The notes under the pieces are model-generated. The model had not been told where the DNA came from. It saw nothing but the letters and a program-made list of their open reading frames with translations, and ran no database searches. DNA of 64,000 nucleotides, from contig CANRTU010000002.1 in NCBI GenBank assembly GCA_947642745.1, positions 1-64,000 of the forward strand. The letters are read 5' to 3'. Of this stretch, positions 1-10,267 are shown in pieces (positions within the stretch are counted from its first letter, which is position 1; each line of letters begins with the position of its first letter). The DNA is from an uncultured Eubacterium sp. GTDB taxonomy: Bacteria > Bacillota > Clostridia > Lachnospirales > Lachnospiraceae. Position numbers and translations under genes: made by a program.

Positions 1-883
1 GGTCCAGCACTCCGATTCTGGAATGGTATTTTTCAATCCGTTCCGCCACTTCCTGACTGTTACGGCCCGACGGGTCCGCCTCTTTCCCGCCTCCCTTTGC
101 TTCCGCTGCTTTCTGTTCCAGATAATCGTCCACCGGATATAACAGTTCTTCTTTTTCCTGATCTGTCAGCAGCTGGTCCCAGCTGATGTCCCGTCGCAGG
201 GATTTGATCTGGAGCTCTGAGAGACGGTCCAGCACTCCGATTCTGGAATGGTATTTTTCAATCCGTTCCGCCACTTCCTGGCTGTTACGGCCCGCAGACG
301 CCGCAGAATCATGATCTGACTGTTGCGCAAAAGAACTGGCAGCGGCCGCCTGAGAAACAGGCGGCGTATCATTCTGGTCGTTGTAATATTCAAATTCCGG
401 CAGCTTCAGCCAGGCGTCCGGCAGTGCTTCCGATGTAACAGCTACCTCTATCACATCTTCATATGTAACAGGGATGCCGTCCTTATAAAACTGGATACTG
501 TCCTTATCAAAAGTAACTGTAAAATGATAGGCCGACAGAATATTATTAAACCGTTTATTTAACTCTGACACATCCTCTTTTATGTCCAGCCCATTGAGCA
601 GGCCCCAGGATTCAAAGGCATATACCGCAAGGGCAATCAGATCCGGGACGCCCGGATATGCGTCCATTTCCAGCTCATTGTCCTCGTCATCCGGCAGATC
701 AATCAGATCCACCTCCGCTTTTTGTATATCAAAATGAAATATAAGGGAACGTACGTATCCTTCCAGAATCAGCCGGTCGCCCATGATGACAAAATTACCG
801 TCCCAGACAACCTGTGATTCTGTGATTTTTAACAGTTCATTAAAAAATATTTCCTGTTCCCGGTTCGCATTCAGGACAAGCAT
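1..883 (-). CDS. hypothetical protein, partial (continues past the left edge); contains a duplicated GRNSQEVAERIEKYHSRIGVLD segment
   Basis: Continuous minus-strand frame read manually from ATG at 883 (MLVLNANREQEIFFNELLKITESQVVWDGNFVIMGDRLILEGYVRSLIFHF...) to the window edge; absent from the ORF track because it is truncated. Confidence 0.75.
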   Translation of the reverse strand, partial: MLVLNANREQEIFFNELLKITESQVVWDGNFVIMGDRLILEGYVRSLIFHFDIQKAEVDLIDLPDDEDNELEMDAYPGVPDLIALAVYAFESWGLLNGLDIKEDVSELNKRFNNILSAYHFTVTFDKDSIQFYKDGIPVTYEDVIEVAVTSEALPDAWLKLPEFEYYNDQNDTPPVSQAAAASSFAQQSDHDSAASAGRNSQEVAERIEKYHSRIGVLDRLSELQIKSLRRDISWDQLLTDQEKEELLYPVDDYLEQKAAEAKGGGKEADPSGRNSQEVAERIEKYHSRIGVLD

Positions 884-987
884 TTCCAATACCTCTTTCT
901 TCTACTTTCATCTATTTTTTGTTTTGTATCACACTGCCGGCTCCCTTAACCCGGGCTGGCAGCAGGCGCCCGTTTTGCGGATATACC

Positions 988-2637
988 CTAATGATAACCG
1001 GCCCTGCGCATCAGACGCAGCATCCGCCGCCCTCCCGGGAACAGACACAGCTCTTTTGGCGTCACTGCCCGCATGGTCAGCAGCAGGATAAAATATATCA
1101 GTATGCCGGAAATCAGCGATACCGGTACTGTGATATATTTCGCCATAACCATCTGGCTTAAACCAAATTCAATGACCCAGCACGAAGACGCCATAATCAG
1201 CGCACAGACCGCAGGCAGCAGAATGGTACGGTAAAATTCCGGCGCCCAGAAACCGCTGCGGTATAACGCAACCTGGTTTAAAATCATTACACTAAGCCCA
1301 AACACAGCCATGGCGGCTGTTACCGCATATATTTTCAGATCCGTAAACTTTAACAGGCAGACCAGCGTAATAATATGCAGCAGCAGTCCGATACCACTGT
1401 GAATCACCGGCGCCCGCAGCCGGCCGATTCCCTGGAGAATACTGGCTGTCACAGTGGCAACGGAATAAAATATGACCGTAACGCCGCCGGCCAGCAGCAG
1501 CCCGCCGGCCAGCTTTCCTGTATCCTGGAATAAAAATTCCATTAAAGGCGCAGACAGGAGCATAAGCACAAAGGCGGAAGGCAGTGCGATTAACAGGGAA
1601 AAACGGACCGCCAGTTCTGTTTTTTCCGCCACACCGTTCCACTGTTTATTGCCATGGGATGCTGTAATGCTCGGAATACATGCGGCTCCGATAGCTGCCG
1701 CCACCGCCACCGGCAGATTTACCAGCGTCCGGAATTTTCCGGAAAACACTCCCCACCACAGGGCAATCTGCCCGTCTGGCGCCACGCCTGCCATCATATG
1801 TTTAAAAATTCCCTGTTCCACCACCACGTTGATGTTAAACAATGCGGAAGCAGCCAGCACCGGCACAATGGTAAGCATCATCCGGCGCATTAATACCTGC
1901 TGGGAAATCCGCCGTACCCGCTCACTGCGCATTTTTTTCTTAAACAGACGCAGATATCCTTTATAAAGAAAATATAAAAATAACAGGGAAAACAAAGCGC
2001 CCACGGTCGTTCCAAGAGAGGCGCCGGCAGCCCCGTAGGCGGCCCGGTAGCCCTCCTCGTTGGCCAGTACTTTTCCAATGCGCATGCCATAGGACGACAA
2101 AAAGTATGCCGCCAGCACGCTGACCACCGCATTGACCAGTTGTTCGATCACCTGCGACACCGCACTGGGCCGCATATTTTCCATACCCTGGAAAAAACCA
2201 CGGAACACGCCCATCACTGCCGTAATCAGCAGCGTAGGCGCCAGCACCCGCAGTGCGTAAATGCTTAACGGAGTCTGAAATACGGTATCTGTAATAAAGC
2301 CGGAGCATAAAAATACCAGAATGCAGACAGCCCCTCCTGCCAGCAGCGCAAAGGAAAACGCACAGCGCAGTACCCGGTAGGCATTACGCAGCTCCCCTTT
2401 GGTACGGTAATCAGACACCAGTCGGGAAACTGCCATAGGCAGACTGTAAGAAGAAATGAGCAGCAGAATATTATAAACATCAAAGGCACATCCATAGTAA
2501 TTATTGCCCAGATCCCCGATAATTACCGTCAGCGGTATCCGGTAGACCAGCCCGATCACCCTTCCCATAATTGTGGCAGTGGCCAGTATTGTGCCCTGCA
2601 GTAAAAAATCCTGGTTTTTATTTCTTTTCCCTCTCAT
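988..2637 (-). CDS. polysaccharide biosynthesis / SpoVB-MurJ-like flippase (MATE-Wzx superfamily)
   Basis: 549 aa polytopic protein; N-terminus QGTILATATIMGRVIGLVYRIPLTVIIGDLGNNYYG typical of SpoVB/PST-type flippases. Confidence 0.85.
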   Translation of the reverse strand: MRGKRNKNQDFLLQGTILATATIMGRVIGLVYRIPLTVIIGDLGNNYYGCAFDVYNILLLISSYSLPMAVSRLVSDYRTKGELRNAYRVLRCAFSFALLAGGAVCILVFLCSGFITDTVFQTPLSIYALRVLAPTLLITAVMGVFRGFFQGMENMRPSAVSQVIEQLVNAVVSVLAAYFLSSYGMRIGKVLANEEGYRAAYGAAGASLGTTVGALFSLLFLYFLYKGYLRLFKKKMRSERVRRISQQVLMRRMMLTIVPVLAASALFNINVVVEQGIFKHMMAGVAPDGQIALWWGVFSGKFRTLVNLPVAVAAAIGAACIPSITASHGNKQWNGVAEKTELAVRFSLLIALPSAFVLMLLSAPLMEFLFQDTGKLAGGLLLAGGVTVIFYSVATVTASILQGIGRLRAPVIHSGIGLLLHIITLVCLLKFTDLKIYAVTAAMAVFGLSVMILNQVALYRSGFWAPEFYRTILLPAVCALIMASSCWVIEFGLSQMVMAKYITVPVSLISGILIYFILLLTMRAVTPKELCLFPGGRRMLRLMRRAGYH

Positions 2638-2679
2638 AACACGCCTTTTTATTACATGTTACTGCGCTGTGGCTGCTGT

Positions 2680-3801
2680 TTACTCAGACTGTACCCGTTC
2701 CGGGTGCGCCTGGTCCACAATACATACCCAGGTCTTTCCCTGATTTAATGTAATCTCATTGCCGTCGCCGTCGTAATAACGGGTTGGTGAGAAATCATCC
2801 ACACGCTTCCATGTAATGTCAATCATTTTTCCATTTGTGACATACCAGCCAGTGCCTTCCCCTGCCACAGCAATTTCCAGATAACCATTGTCATCCAGTG
2901 TGCGTACCTGGGAATTTTGCAGAATAACATTTTTTACAGCCAGCTGTCCGCCGGTATTTCCATCGGTCTGCGCTGCGCCGTACTGGTAACGATAGTATAA
3001 ACCATCTTTCGCATTATATTCAAAATAAGGCTGGTTTGCCAGATATCCGGCCCGGACGATGGCCGCTTTCTTACTGCTTTTACCATTTAGTTTTACCGGT
3101 TCGCCGTCCGCCGCAAATCTGAAATGGCCTTCGAACCCGTCCTCATACTCTGTCCGGTACTGTTTTAACGCCAGGCCGGCAGAAAGTCCTTCTCCTGTGG
3201 CATAAGCGTTGTGGGGCGCCTTCCTGGAAGTGTCCCTGTAAATAACCGCTTTGTCCACCTCATACTCCAGACCGTTTAAATCGTCGATCTGGCCGCTCTG
3301 TAAAAAGCTGGTAGCATAAGAAGCCTGTCCGTAATGCAGATAAACGGCGTCAAATCCCATGGAATAATAAGCATAGTAGAGCCGTCCGCTGCGGACAGAT
3401 CCTAATTTTTCGATTGTTTCATAATCCTGGAAAATACCCATCAGACGGGTCAGGCCGCCTTCCACCGGCGCCTCGTAAATAATTTCCGCCTGGCTGATGC
3501 CATACTGAGGCAGCGCAGACCCGGTATTGCCAAGCATACAGGACACCGGGCGTTTTTTTGCCAGTTTTTTACTGATCCATTCGCCAGTCAGAAGGCTTTT
3601 TGCCTCACCCTTATGGATGTCTTGCGGTTCCTTCTCCGGTTTTGGTTTTTTCACGGTTTTTTCATCTTCCGGTTCTGTTTTCGTAATCTCCGCCGGAGGA
3701 TTTTGCGGCGGCGCCTTTTCTTCATTCTTTTTGCCGCAGCCGGCTGAGAGCATACATATGCTCATGCCGGCAAGTAATCCTGTCAGTACTTTTTTATTCA
3801 T
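2680..3801 (-). CDS. DUF3048-domain lipoprotein (YerB-like)
   Basis: Lipobox-like LSAGC; RPVSCMLGNTGSALPQYGISQAEIIYEAPVEGGLTRLMGIFQDYE...VRSGR is DUF3048-like. Confidence 0.85.
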   Translation of the reverse strand: MNKKVLTGLLAGMSICMLSAGCGKKNEEKAPPQNPPAEITKTEPEDEKTVKKPKPEKEPQDIHKGEAKSLLTGEWISKKLAKKRPVSCMLGNTGSALPQYGISQAEIIYEAPVEGGLTRLMGIFQDYETIEKLGSVRSGRLYYAYYSMGFDAVYLHYGQASYATSFLQSGQIDDLNGLEYEVDKAVIYRDTSRKAPHNAYATGEGLSAGLALKQYRTEYEDGFEGHFRFAADGEPVKLNGKSSKKAAIVRAGYLANQPYFEYNAKDGLYYRYQYGAAQTDGNTGGQLAVKNVILQNSQVRTLDDNGYLEIAVAGEGTGWYVTNGKMIDITWKRVDDFSPTRYYDGDGNEITLNQGKTWVCIVDQAHPERVQSE

Positions 3802-3845
3802 TCCTCTTCTCCTGTTTTGTTATGTAATTTTTATCCGAAGTTCTT

Positions 3846-4340
3846 TTATCTCGTGATCTGCATCTTTTCCAGTATCCGGCGCTGTTCAGCTTCCATTAAA
3901 GCCGCCTCTTTTTCCGTCATATGGTCGTACCCGAATAAATGCAGCATACTGTGTACGATCAGAAACGCAAATTCCCGGAGAACGCTGTGGCCGTATGCTT
4001 CCGCCTGCGCCGTTACTTTCTCCACGCTGATGATAATATCCCCCAGCAGCGCCTCTCCGGTATCCGGATTAAAATTATCCATATCCGCTTCCAATGTTAT
4101 AAAATCCAGGGGACGCTCCAGACTCAGCATCGGAAAAGAAAGCACATCCGTAGGTGCGTCAATCTGACGGTGCGTCCGGTTGCATTCATGGATGCCCGCA
4201 TTATCTGTCAGAGTCAGCGATACTTCCGCCTCATAGGGAAATTTTAAATCATCACATACAAAACAGATCACGTCCTTTGCGGTTTTCTCATAGGGAAAGG
4301 TAAACGGAACGTCTGTTTCCTCCTGAATATTGATCGTCAT
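3846..4340 (-). CDS. ybeY: endoribonuclease / rRNA maturation factor YbeY
   Basis: HSMLHLFGYDHM metal-binding motif; TDVLSFPM; position next to yqfF-like and phoH genes. Confidence 0.95.
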   Translation of the reverse strand: MTINIQEETDVPFTFPYEKTAKDVICFVCDDLKFPYEAEVSLTLTDNAGIHECNRTHRQIDAPTDVLSFPMLSLERPLDFITLEADMDNFNPDTGEALLGDIIISVEKVTAQAEAYGHSVLREFAFLIVHSMLHLFGYDHMTEKEAALMEAEQRRILEKMQITR

Positions 4341-5653
4341 AATAATTCCTCCTCTTTTGCCAGAAATTCACGGATTTTTAAAAACTGGTTCATGGTCAGC
4401 CCGCTGTTGTCATAGATCCCGGAGGAAGAATTTTCATTTAATGTCTGGTAAATGACAATATCCCTGTTCCAGGAACTGGAAAGCGTATTATGGTCCAGCA
4501 GTTCAAATTTGGTTACGACAACATCCGTAATATGTACTATTGCGGATTCAATCGTAGAAATCGGATTCCGTTTTCCTCCGTATTCCCCAAGTATGGAGAT
4601 GACTTCATTTGGAAAGCAGTTATTCTGGGCGATTTTTACTCCGTTTTCTATAAACGGTTCCCCGCCCAGCCTGCCCAGCCGGTAATAAAAGCCGCCTACA
4701 GCGGATATTTTCACATCCGCCCCCACATTTGCAGCACAGTGGGCGGCTATTCTGGATACACGCATGGCATGGTTATAGTCTTTTGGGGAATAGTGCCTGA
4801 TCTCCCGTACCAGATGATAATTCTTATCTACAATCGTATCCAGGCTTACCGCCGCTGCCTGGGATTTTCGAAAATGCAGCAGTTCATACAGATAATGCAT
4901 ACCAAGCATACTGATGGCGCCGCTGATAAAAGCAAACAGCAGCAGCAGCATGTCCGGCACCCCGTCTTCCATATAGTGATACATCACCGGAATGGACATG
5001 CCAAGGGCCAGCGCAATCATTTCCGCGTATCTGCGGTATACTTTCTGCTCATACATGGCAGTCAGCATGACGCCAAGCAGCGTCAGCGTAAGGTAACAGG
5101 CGGACATGTATACGGAGGACGCACTTGCGGCGGCAAGCCTTGCGTCCAGAAACAGGGACAGCACCAGCGCCAGCTCCCGGTCCAGGCCCGCCGCCAGCAG
5201 AAATGACACGGCAAATACCGGAGCGGTAAACCCCGGAAAAAAAGAAGCTGCCAGCAGAACCACACAGGCGGCTGTATAATAAATACACACCAGCATATAA
5301 TCCTCGGAAGAATCCGGCCTGTCCTTACGGTGAATCCGGCCGCTTTCCAGATAAAAAACAAGCAGTACGCTAAACAGCACGTCCGTAAACAGAAGACTTA
5401 GTATATTGCCCAGGGAAAGCCTGTGGAAAAGACCTGTCAGAACGCCGGATAAAACCGTGACAAAAACAAGGTACAGCAGTTTGAGCACCCGCATGGCTAT
5501 AAAACGTTCTTCCGGCACGAACAGATCCATACCGGCCGTCCGGCCGTCCCCCGCACCTGCGTCTGTTTTTGTCTGCACAGCCGTTCCGCTTTCTGCTGCC
5601 ACACTGTTATTCTTATCTGTATTCCTCTCTCCGTCTGTCTGTATGTCTGTCAT
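4337..5653 (-). CDS. truncated YqfF/PgpH-like membrane protein with degenerate HD domain
   Basis: N-terminal TM helices then an HD-like region (DYNHAMRVSRIAAHCAANVGADVKISAVGGFYYRLGRLGGEPFIENG); lies between phoH and ybeY as yqfF does in Bacillus; HD replaced by YR. Confidence 0.75.
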   Translation of the reverse strand: MTDIQTDGERNTDKNNSVAAESGTAVQTKTDAGAGDGRTAGMDLFVPEERFIAMRVLKLLYLVFVTVLSGVLTGLFHRLSLGNILSLLFTDVLFSVLLVFYLESGRIHRKDRPDSSEDYMLVCIYYTAACVVLLAASFFPGFTAPVFAVSFLLAAGLDRELALVLSLFLDARLAAASASSVYMSACYLTLTLLGVMLTAMYEQKVYRRYAEMIALALGMSIPVMYHYMEDGVPDMLLLLFAFISGAISMLGMHYLYELLHFRKSQAAAVSLDTIVDKNYHLVREIRHYSPKDYNHAMRVSRIAAHCAANVGADVKISAVGGFYYRLGRLGGEPFIENGVKIAQNNCFPNEVISILGEYGGKRNPISTIESAIVHITDVVVTKFELLDHNTLSSSWNRDIVIYQTLNENSSSGIYDNSGLTMNQFLKIREFLAKEEELL

Positions 5654-6654
5654 TTTGCCACCTGTTTTCTGCGTCTGTTACCCGCAGACTGTTTTTGTTC
5701 ATAATCTTCGTATGCGTTCACAATTTTTTGTACCAGCGGATGACGCACCACATCCCTGGAAGTCAGTTCACAAAACCCAATGTCCTCCACGTTTTTTAAT
5801 ACTTTCAGCGCCACGTCCAGCCCGGACTTTGTGTCTGGCGGCAGGTCCTTTTGCGTTGCGTCCCCGGTAACGACTACCTTGGAGCCAAAACCGATACGTG
5901 TCAGAAACATTTTCATCTGGGCGGGCGTGGTATTCTGGGCCTCGTCCAGAATAATAAAGGAGTTGTCCAGGGTCCGTCCACGCATATACGCAAGGGGCGC
6001 AACCTCGATCAGTCCCTTTTCCATATTTTTCATAAAGCTGTCCGCACCCATAATCTGGTGCAGCGCATCATACAGCGGCCGCAGATAAGGATCTACCTTG
6101 CTCTGCAGATCTCCCGGCAGAAATCCCAGCTTTTCCCCGGCCTCAATGGCAGGCCTGGTCAGGATGATGCGCCCCACATCCTCCTGTTTAAATGCGGTAA
6201 TGGCCATGGCCATGGCCAGATATGTCTTTCCGGTGCCGGCGGGCCCCACTCCGAAAACGATCATTTTATTGTGAATCTGGTCCACATAGTTTTTCTGGCC
6301 CAGCGTCTTTGGATGAATGGGCCTGCCGTTTACCGTGTGGCAGATCGTTTCCTCCCCGATGTCAGACAGTGTGGCTGTCTCATGGGAAGCTACCAGGGAA
6401 AGGGCGTAGGTTACATCCTGTTCGGTAATGGTATTTCCTTTTTCTGAAAAAGCCAGAAGCTGGCTGATTACCTGCCCGGCATGCTGGATCCTGGTCTGGT
6501 CTCCCAGTATCCGGATCTGGTCATCTCTGCAGATAATCGTAACATGCAGCTGCCGCTCAATTTTTTTTACATATGTGTCAAACTGCCCGAACACATTTGT
6601 CATATGTCCGGCGGGCAGTTCCATTGTGATATCATTCAGAGCCATTTTCCGCAC
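5650..6654 (-). CDS. phoH: PhoH family ATPase
   Basis: Walker A GPAGTGKTYLAMAMA, RPAIEAGEKLGFLPGDLQSKVDPYLRPLYDAL; classic PhoH. Confidence 0.95.
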   Translation of the reverse strand: MRKMALNDITMELPAGHMTNVFGQFDTYVKKIERQLHVTIICRDDQIRILGDQTRIQHAGQVISQLLAFSEKGNTITEQDVTYALSLVASHETATLSDIGEETICHTVNGRPIHPKTLGQKNYVDQIHNKMIVFGVGPAGTGKTYLAMAMAITAFKQEDVGRIILTRPAIEAGEKLGFLPGDLQSKVDPYLRPLYDALHQIMGADSFMKNMEKGLIEVAPLAYMRGRTLDNSFIILDEAQNTTPAQMKMFLTRIGFGSKVVVTGDATQKDLPPDTKSGLDVALKVLKNVEDIGFCELTSRDVVRHPLVQKIVNAYEDYEQKQSAGNRRRKQVAK

Positions 6655-7918
6655 TCCCTTCGTCTTCCGTATCCGGCGCAGTATCCAGATGTTCCTGATT
6701 CAGTGTATATTCAAACGTATTTTCCAGTACCGTAATGCTGCCGGATACGGTGTACTTTTTTTTACCTTTCTTTATCATAACATTTTTTTCTAAAATGAGA
6801 ACACCTTTTTCAGTTAAATTTTTCAAATATGCGGTCAAATTTTCTTTTGCGTAATCCAGCGCTTCATTTCTGGTATAAGTCATCTGCCGGATTTCATACT
6901 CCCCGTATTCCCGTTTTACAAAATAGACCGGCAGATAAAACGAATCGCACAGCCGCAGCTGACTGCGCTCATCCAATACGGAATACTTTTCATAAGGCAC
7001 TTTTTTCCAGGGAATCTGCAGGTAATGGTCCCCGATACTGATGCCGTAGCGGTGCTGCTTTTTTTCACTGTATACCCGCTCCTGCCTGGAAACCGGAAAC
7101 TGATCTTTATATGTATAGTCAGTCTTGAGACGGATATCCGCATCCGCCGTAGCATACTGGTATGCGGATATCGTACCATTGTCGTCATACACCGGCAGGG
7201 CGCCTGATACAAGCACATCTCCCTTCTTCACCTGATCCCCCTGCGCCACCAGCGGCGTTCCTTTGCGCACATAGATGCTGTCAATCATTCCGTCATGCAG
7301 CGCCCGCAGATCATAGCCGCTCTGCTTCTGCTCTTTAAACTCTTCCGGCAGCTGTCCGGACGCCACCGTCTGCTTCCCGGCGGTAAGGTTTTCCTGCACG
7401 TCGATGGTCAGCGTCGTCCCTTCCCGCCGCACCGAAGTCCAGATAATATCCGTAAAGCTGCTGCGCAGCTCTTCTTCCAGTCTTTCGCAGTCAATATCTG
7501 AAATACAGGTCCCATAGGAACTGTTTTGTCCGGACAAAAACTGCAGAATGCTGTCATTGGTTACACTGTCGTTTCCATTGATATTAATTTTCCAGATAAA
7601 CCGGGACAGCGTAAACAGGACAGCCATGCATAAGAAAATGCTGGCAAACAGGATTTTCCGTTTCCGGTAGCGGAAAAAGAAGAATGGAACGCCGTTTTTC
7701 GTTCCGATCCGGACATGAGTCCCGGATTTTCGAAGCAGAGGTTTCAGACTGCGGAATCCCCGGACGGATATTTTAAAATGGCAGATATCCCCCTCTCTGG
7801 ATAAGTCCCATATCAGAATATCATGGTTGCTGCACAAATTAAAAAAACGCTCCGGCGCATAACCCCACAGGGTCACTTCTACATAGCCACGGAAATATTT
7901 TATCAGCGATAAGAGCAT
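6632..7918 (-). CDS. yqfD: sporulation protein YqfD
   Basis: 428 aa; synteny with yqfC and phoH; YqfD-like N-terminus (GYAPERFFNLCSNHDILIWDL). Confidence 0.9.
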   Translation of the reverse strand: MLLSLIKYFRGYVEVTLWGYAPERFFNLCSNHDILIWDLSREGDICHFKISVRGFRSLKPLLRKSGTHVRIGTKNGVPFFFFRYRKRKILFASIFLCMAVLFTLSRFIWKININGNDSVTNDSILQFLSGQNSSYGTCISDIDCERLEEELRSSFTDIIWTSVRREGTTLTIDVQENLTAGKQTVASGQLPEEFKEQKQSGYDLRALHDGMIDSIYVRKGTPLVAQGDQVKKGDVLVSGALPVYDDNGTISAYQYATADADIRLKTDYTYKDQFPVSRQERVYSEKKQHRYGISIGDHYLQIPWKKVPYEKYSVLDERSQLRLCDSFYLPVYFVKREYGEYEIRQMTYTRNEALDYAKENLTAYLKNLTEKGVLILEKNVMIKKGKKKYTVSGSITVLENTFEYTLNQEHLDTAPDTEDEGSAENGSE

Positions 7919-7926
7919 GTCACACC

Positions 7927-8214
7927 TCAGTTTTCATATATAATCTGCTCAATGAAACCTTTGATTTTCATTTCATCACTGGTATAATATTCGATCTGCA
8001 GCCTTTTGCCTGTAATCAGGATGCGGCAGTCCTTTGCCTGGATGCGGATATGCCCGTCTTTATATTCCAGAATTCCCCGGTAATTTTCAATCAGGATTTC
8101 ATTCTGGCCCGTGACAGAGAGCAGCACGCTTCCATAAGCTAAATCCGCCGGCAGCTCAAAGGCACGTATCACGCTGTCTTTTATTTCACTGGAAAGGCTG
8201 TTTCGTTTTCTCAT
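7927..8214 (-). CDS. yqfC: sporulation protein YqfC
   Basis: 95 aa from ATG at 8214 (MRKRNSLSSEIKDSVIRAFELPADLAYGSVLLSVTGQNEILIENYRGILEY); upstream neighbour of yqfD. The ORF-track start at 8358 is probably too long. Confidence 0.85.
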   Translation of the reverse strand: MRKRNSLSSEIKDSVIRAFELPADLAYGSVLLSVTGQNEILIENYRGILEYKDGHIRIQAKDCRILITGKRLQIEYYTSDEMKIKGFIEQIIYEN

Positions 8215-8366
8215 GGCAGCTCCGGTCTGTGCGGCATGTAATATTGATATTATTGTATGCCGCAGGATACCTGTATATGTGTAAAATAAAAAATCACCTG
8301 CGGAAATGTCCGCCTTTTCCGGACGTCCGGGAAATACACAGCCGCCCGCCACCACCATCTGTAGTA

Positions 8367-8855
8367 TCAGTACCCAAAGGTTCCGTCCAGGGATTCATCG
8401 TTTTCGATCCAGTCGCTGACGCTGATTTCCCGGAAATCCGTATCAGTGTCACGGATAAACACGTTTCTGATTCCGGCGTTGATAATCAGCCGTTTGCACA
8501 TGGAACAGCTGCAGGAATTTTTTATATATTGCCCGGTATCCGCTTCCCGCCCGGACAGATACATGGTGGCGCCGATCATTTTCTCACGCTCTGCGCTGAT
8601 AATGGCATTGGCCTCGGCGTGGACCGCCCGGCACAATTCATACCGCTCGCCCCTTGGAATATTCATCTTCTGCCGCAGGCAGTAACCAAGGTCTGTACAG
8701 TTTTTCCTGCCTCTCGGCGCACCAGCGTAACCGGTGGAAATCACTTCGTCATTTTTTACAAGTACAGCGCCATAGTGGCGGCGCAGACAGGTACACCGTT
8801 TGGATACTACGTCTGCCAGATCCAGATAATAATTGATTTTGTCTCGTCTTGCCAT
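8367..8855 (-). CDS. dCMP deaminase / ComEB-like cytidine deaminase-fold protein
   Basis: HAEANAI and CSMC zinc-binding motifs; AGGAGG upstream of ATG at 8855 (MARRDKINYYLDLA). Confidence 0.88.
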   Translation of the reverse strand: MARRDKINYYLDLADVVSKRCTCLRRHYGAVLVKNDEVISTGYAGAPRGRKNCTDLGYCLRQKMNIPRGERYELCRAVHAEANAIISAEREKMIGATMYLSGREADTGQYIKNSCSCSMCKRLIINAGIRNVFIRDTDTDFREISVSDWIENDESLDGTFGY

Positions 8856-8994
8856 GGGATATGGTTCCTCCTGGTTTATTTCTTTCAAATACTTTCAAAT
8901 ATCTTCGTCTTATGTAAACAGCTTCAAAAACCGGACATTTATTAAAATTTGTGTAAAGCGTTTGCCGCCAGTGAACACGCTGCGCCGGTCCTCC

Positions 8995-9474
8995 CTATTT
9001 ATGATAAGGTTCGTTGTTTATAATCCGGTAACTGCGGTAGATCTGTTCTAAAAGTATGACCCGCATCAGCTGATGGGGAAAAGTCATTTTTGAAAAGCTA
9101 AGCCGCATGACGGCCTGTTTTAAAATATCATCCGACAGCCCCAGAGACCCTCCGATGATAAATATTATATGGCTTATCCCGTCCACGCCACAACGGCGGA
9201 TCCGCTCCGCCAGCTGCAGGGAATCCGGCATGGTTCCTTCAATGGCCAGGGCAACGACGCAGGCATCCGGCTGGATATATTTTGCCAGGCGCATGCCCTC
9301 TTTTTCTTTTATCTGCCTCTCCTGCGCATGAGAGGCATGTTCCGGTATTTTTTCATCCGGGACTTCGATCATTTCCAGCCGCACATACCTGCCCAGCCGT
9401 TTTTTGTATTCCGCCACAGCTTCCCGGTAAAACGATTCCTTTATTTTTCCCACTGCCAGAATTGTAATTTTCAT
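8995..9474 (-). CDS. rlmH: 23S rRNA (pseudouridine1915-N3)-methyltransferase RlmH
   Basis: 159 aa from ATG 9474 (MKITILAVGKIKE...); IIGGSLGLSDDIL, MTFPHQLMRVILLEQIYRSYRIINNEPYHK C-terminus is diagnostic. Confidence 0.96.
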   Translation of the reverse strand: MKITILAVGKIKESFYREAVAEYKKRLGRYVRLEMIEVPDEKIPEHASHAQERQIKEKEGMRLAKYIQPDACVVALAIEGTMPDSLQLAERIRRCGVDGISHIIFIIGGSLGLSDDILKQAVMRLSFSKMTFPHQLMRVILLEQIYRSYRIINNEPYHK

Positions 9475-9598
9475 GAATTTTTGCCTCTGTCTGTAATTTC
9501 CCGTAGATTTTGCGGGAAAATGTGATATAATCATGTATTATACCTGAATTTTATCTGTTTGTACAGAACATCAGTGATACAAAGATAGGAGAAATAAT

Positions 9599-10252
9599 AT
9601 GTGGTGTCCAGAATGCAAATCAGAATTCCGTGACGGAGTTACCGTCTGCACAGAATGCAATACCCCGCTGGTAGAAACTCTTCCAAAGGAAGTAGACGCA
9701 TCCGGGGCTGTGGAAAAAGCCGGGCTTCTCAATACCATGAGCGGCCGGGAAAATCTGCACGCTTTAAGCGATGGCAGTCACGCATATGTGGAAAAAAGTA
9801 CAAAATACGAGGATATGAAATCCACCGCCGGTTCCTTTTTGCTGGTGGGCGCCGGGGGGCTGTTTGTACTTGCGCTTATTTTTGCCGGCGTGATTCCACT
9901 GCAGTTTGCGCCCTATATGAAGTATATGATGACGCTTGTGACCGGTGGCCTTTTCTTTGTCTTTCTTGTGATCGGTTTCCGCTCTTTTTCAAAGCTGGCG
10001 GATCTCCGGGTACAGATGACGGAGGAACAGCAAAACAGGCAGAAAGCAAAGGACTGGTTTTTTGACAATTACTCTGGCAGGGCTGTGGATGTATCTGCGG
10101 AGGTAAACGATTCAGATGAGATGCAGCAGAAATATTTTATGCGCAGTTCCTATATGAAACAGGCACTGCACCAGCAGTTTCCGGATTTTGAGGATTCCTT
10201 TTTAGATTACTTAATTGAACATTTTTATGAAGAACTATACCCACAAGACTAA
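9599..10252 (+). CDS. zinc-ribbon membrane protein, hypothetical
   Basis: CPECKSEFRDGVTVCTEC zinc ribbon plus two hydrophobic segments; AGGAG upstream of the start. Confidence 0.75.
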   Translation: MWCPECKSEFRDGVTVCTECNTPLVETLPKEVDASGAVEKAGLLNTMSGRENLHALSDGSHAYVEKSTKYEDMKSTAGSFLLVGAGGLFVLALIFAGVIPLQFAPYMKYMMTLVTGGLFFVFLVIGFRSFSKLADLRVQMTEEQQNRQKAKDWFFDNYSGRAVDVSAEVNDSDEMQQKYFMRSSYMKQALHQQFPDFEDSFLDYLIEHFYEELYPQD

Positions 10253-10267
10253 CAGGAGGAAGAAAAA

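Noticed and set aside
4490-5206. 238-aa plus-strand ORF
   Set aside because: Antisense to the YqfF-like CDS; no recognizable motif or RBS.
8229-8945. 238-aa plus-strand ORF
   Set aside because: Antisense to the dCMP deaminase gene, which has zinc motifs and a good RBS.
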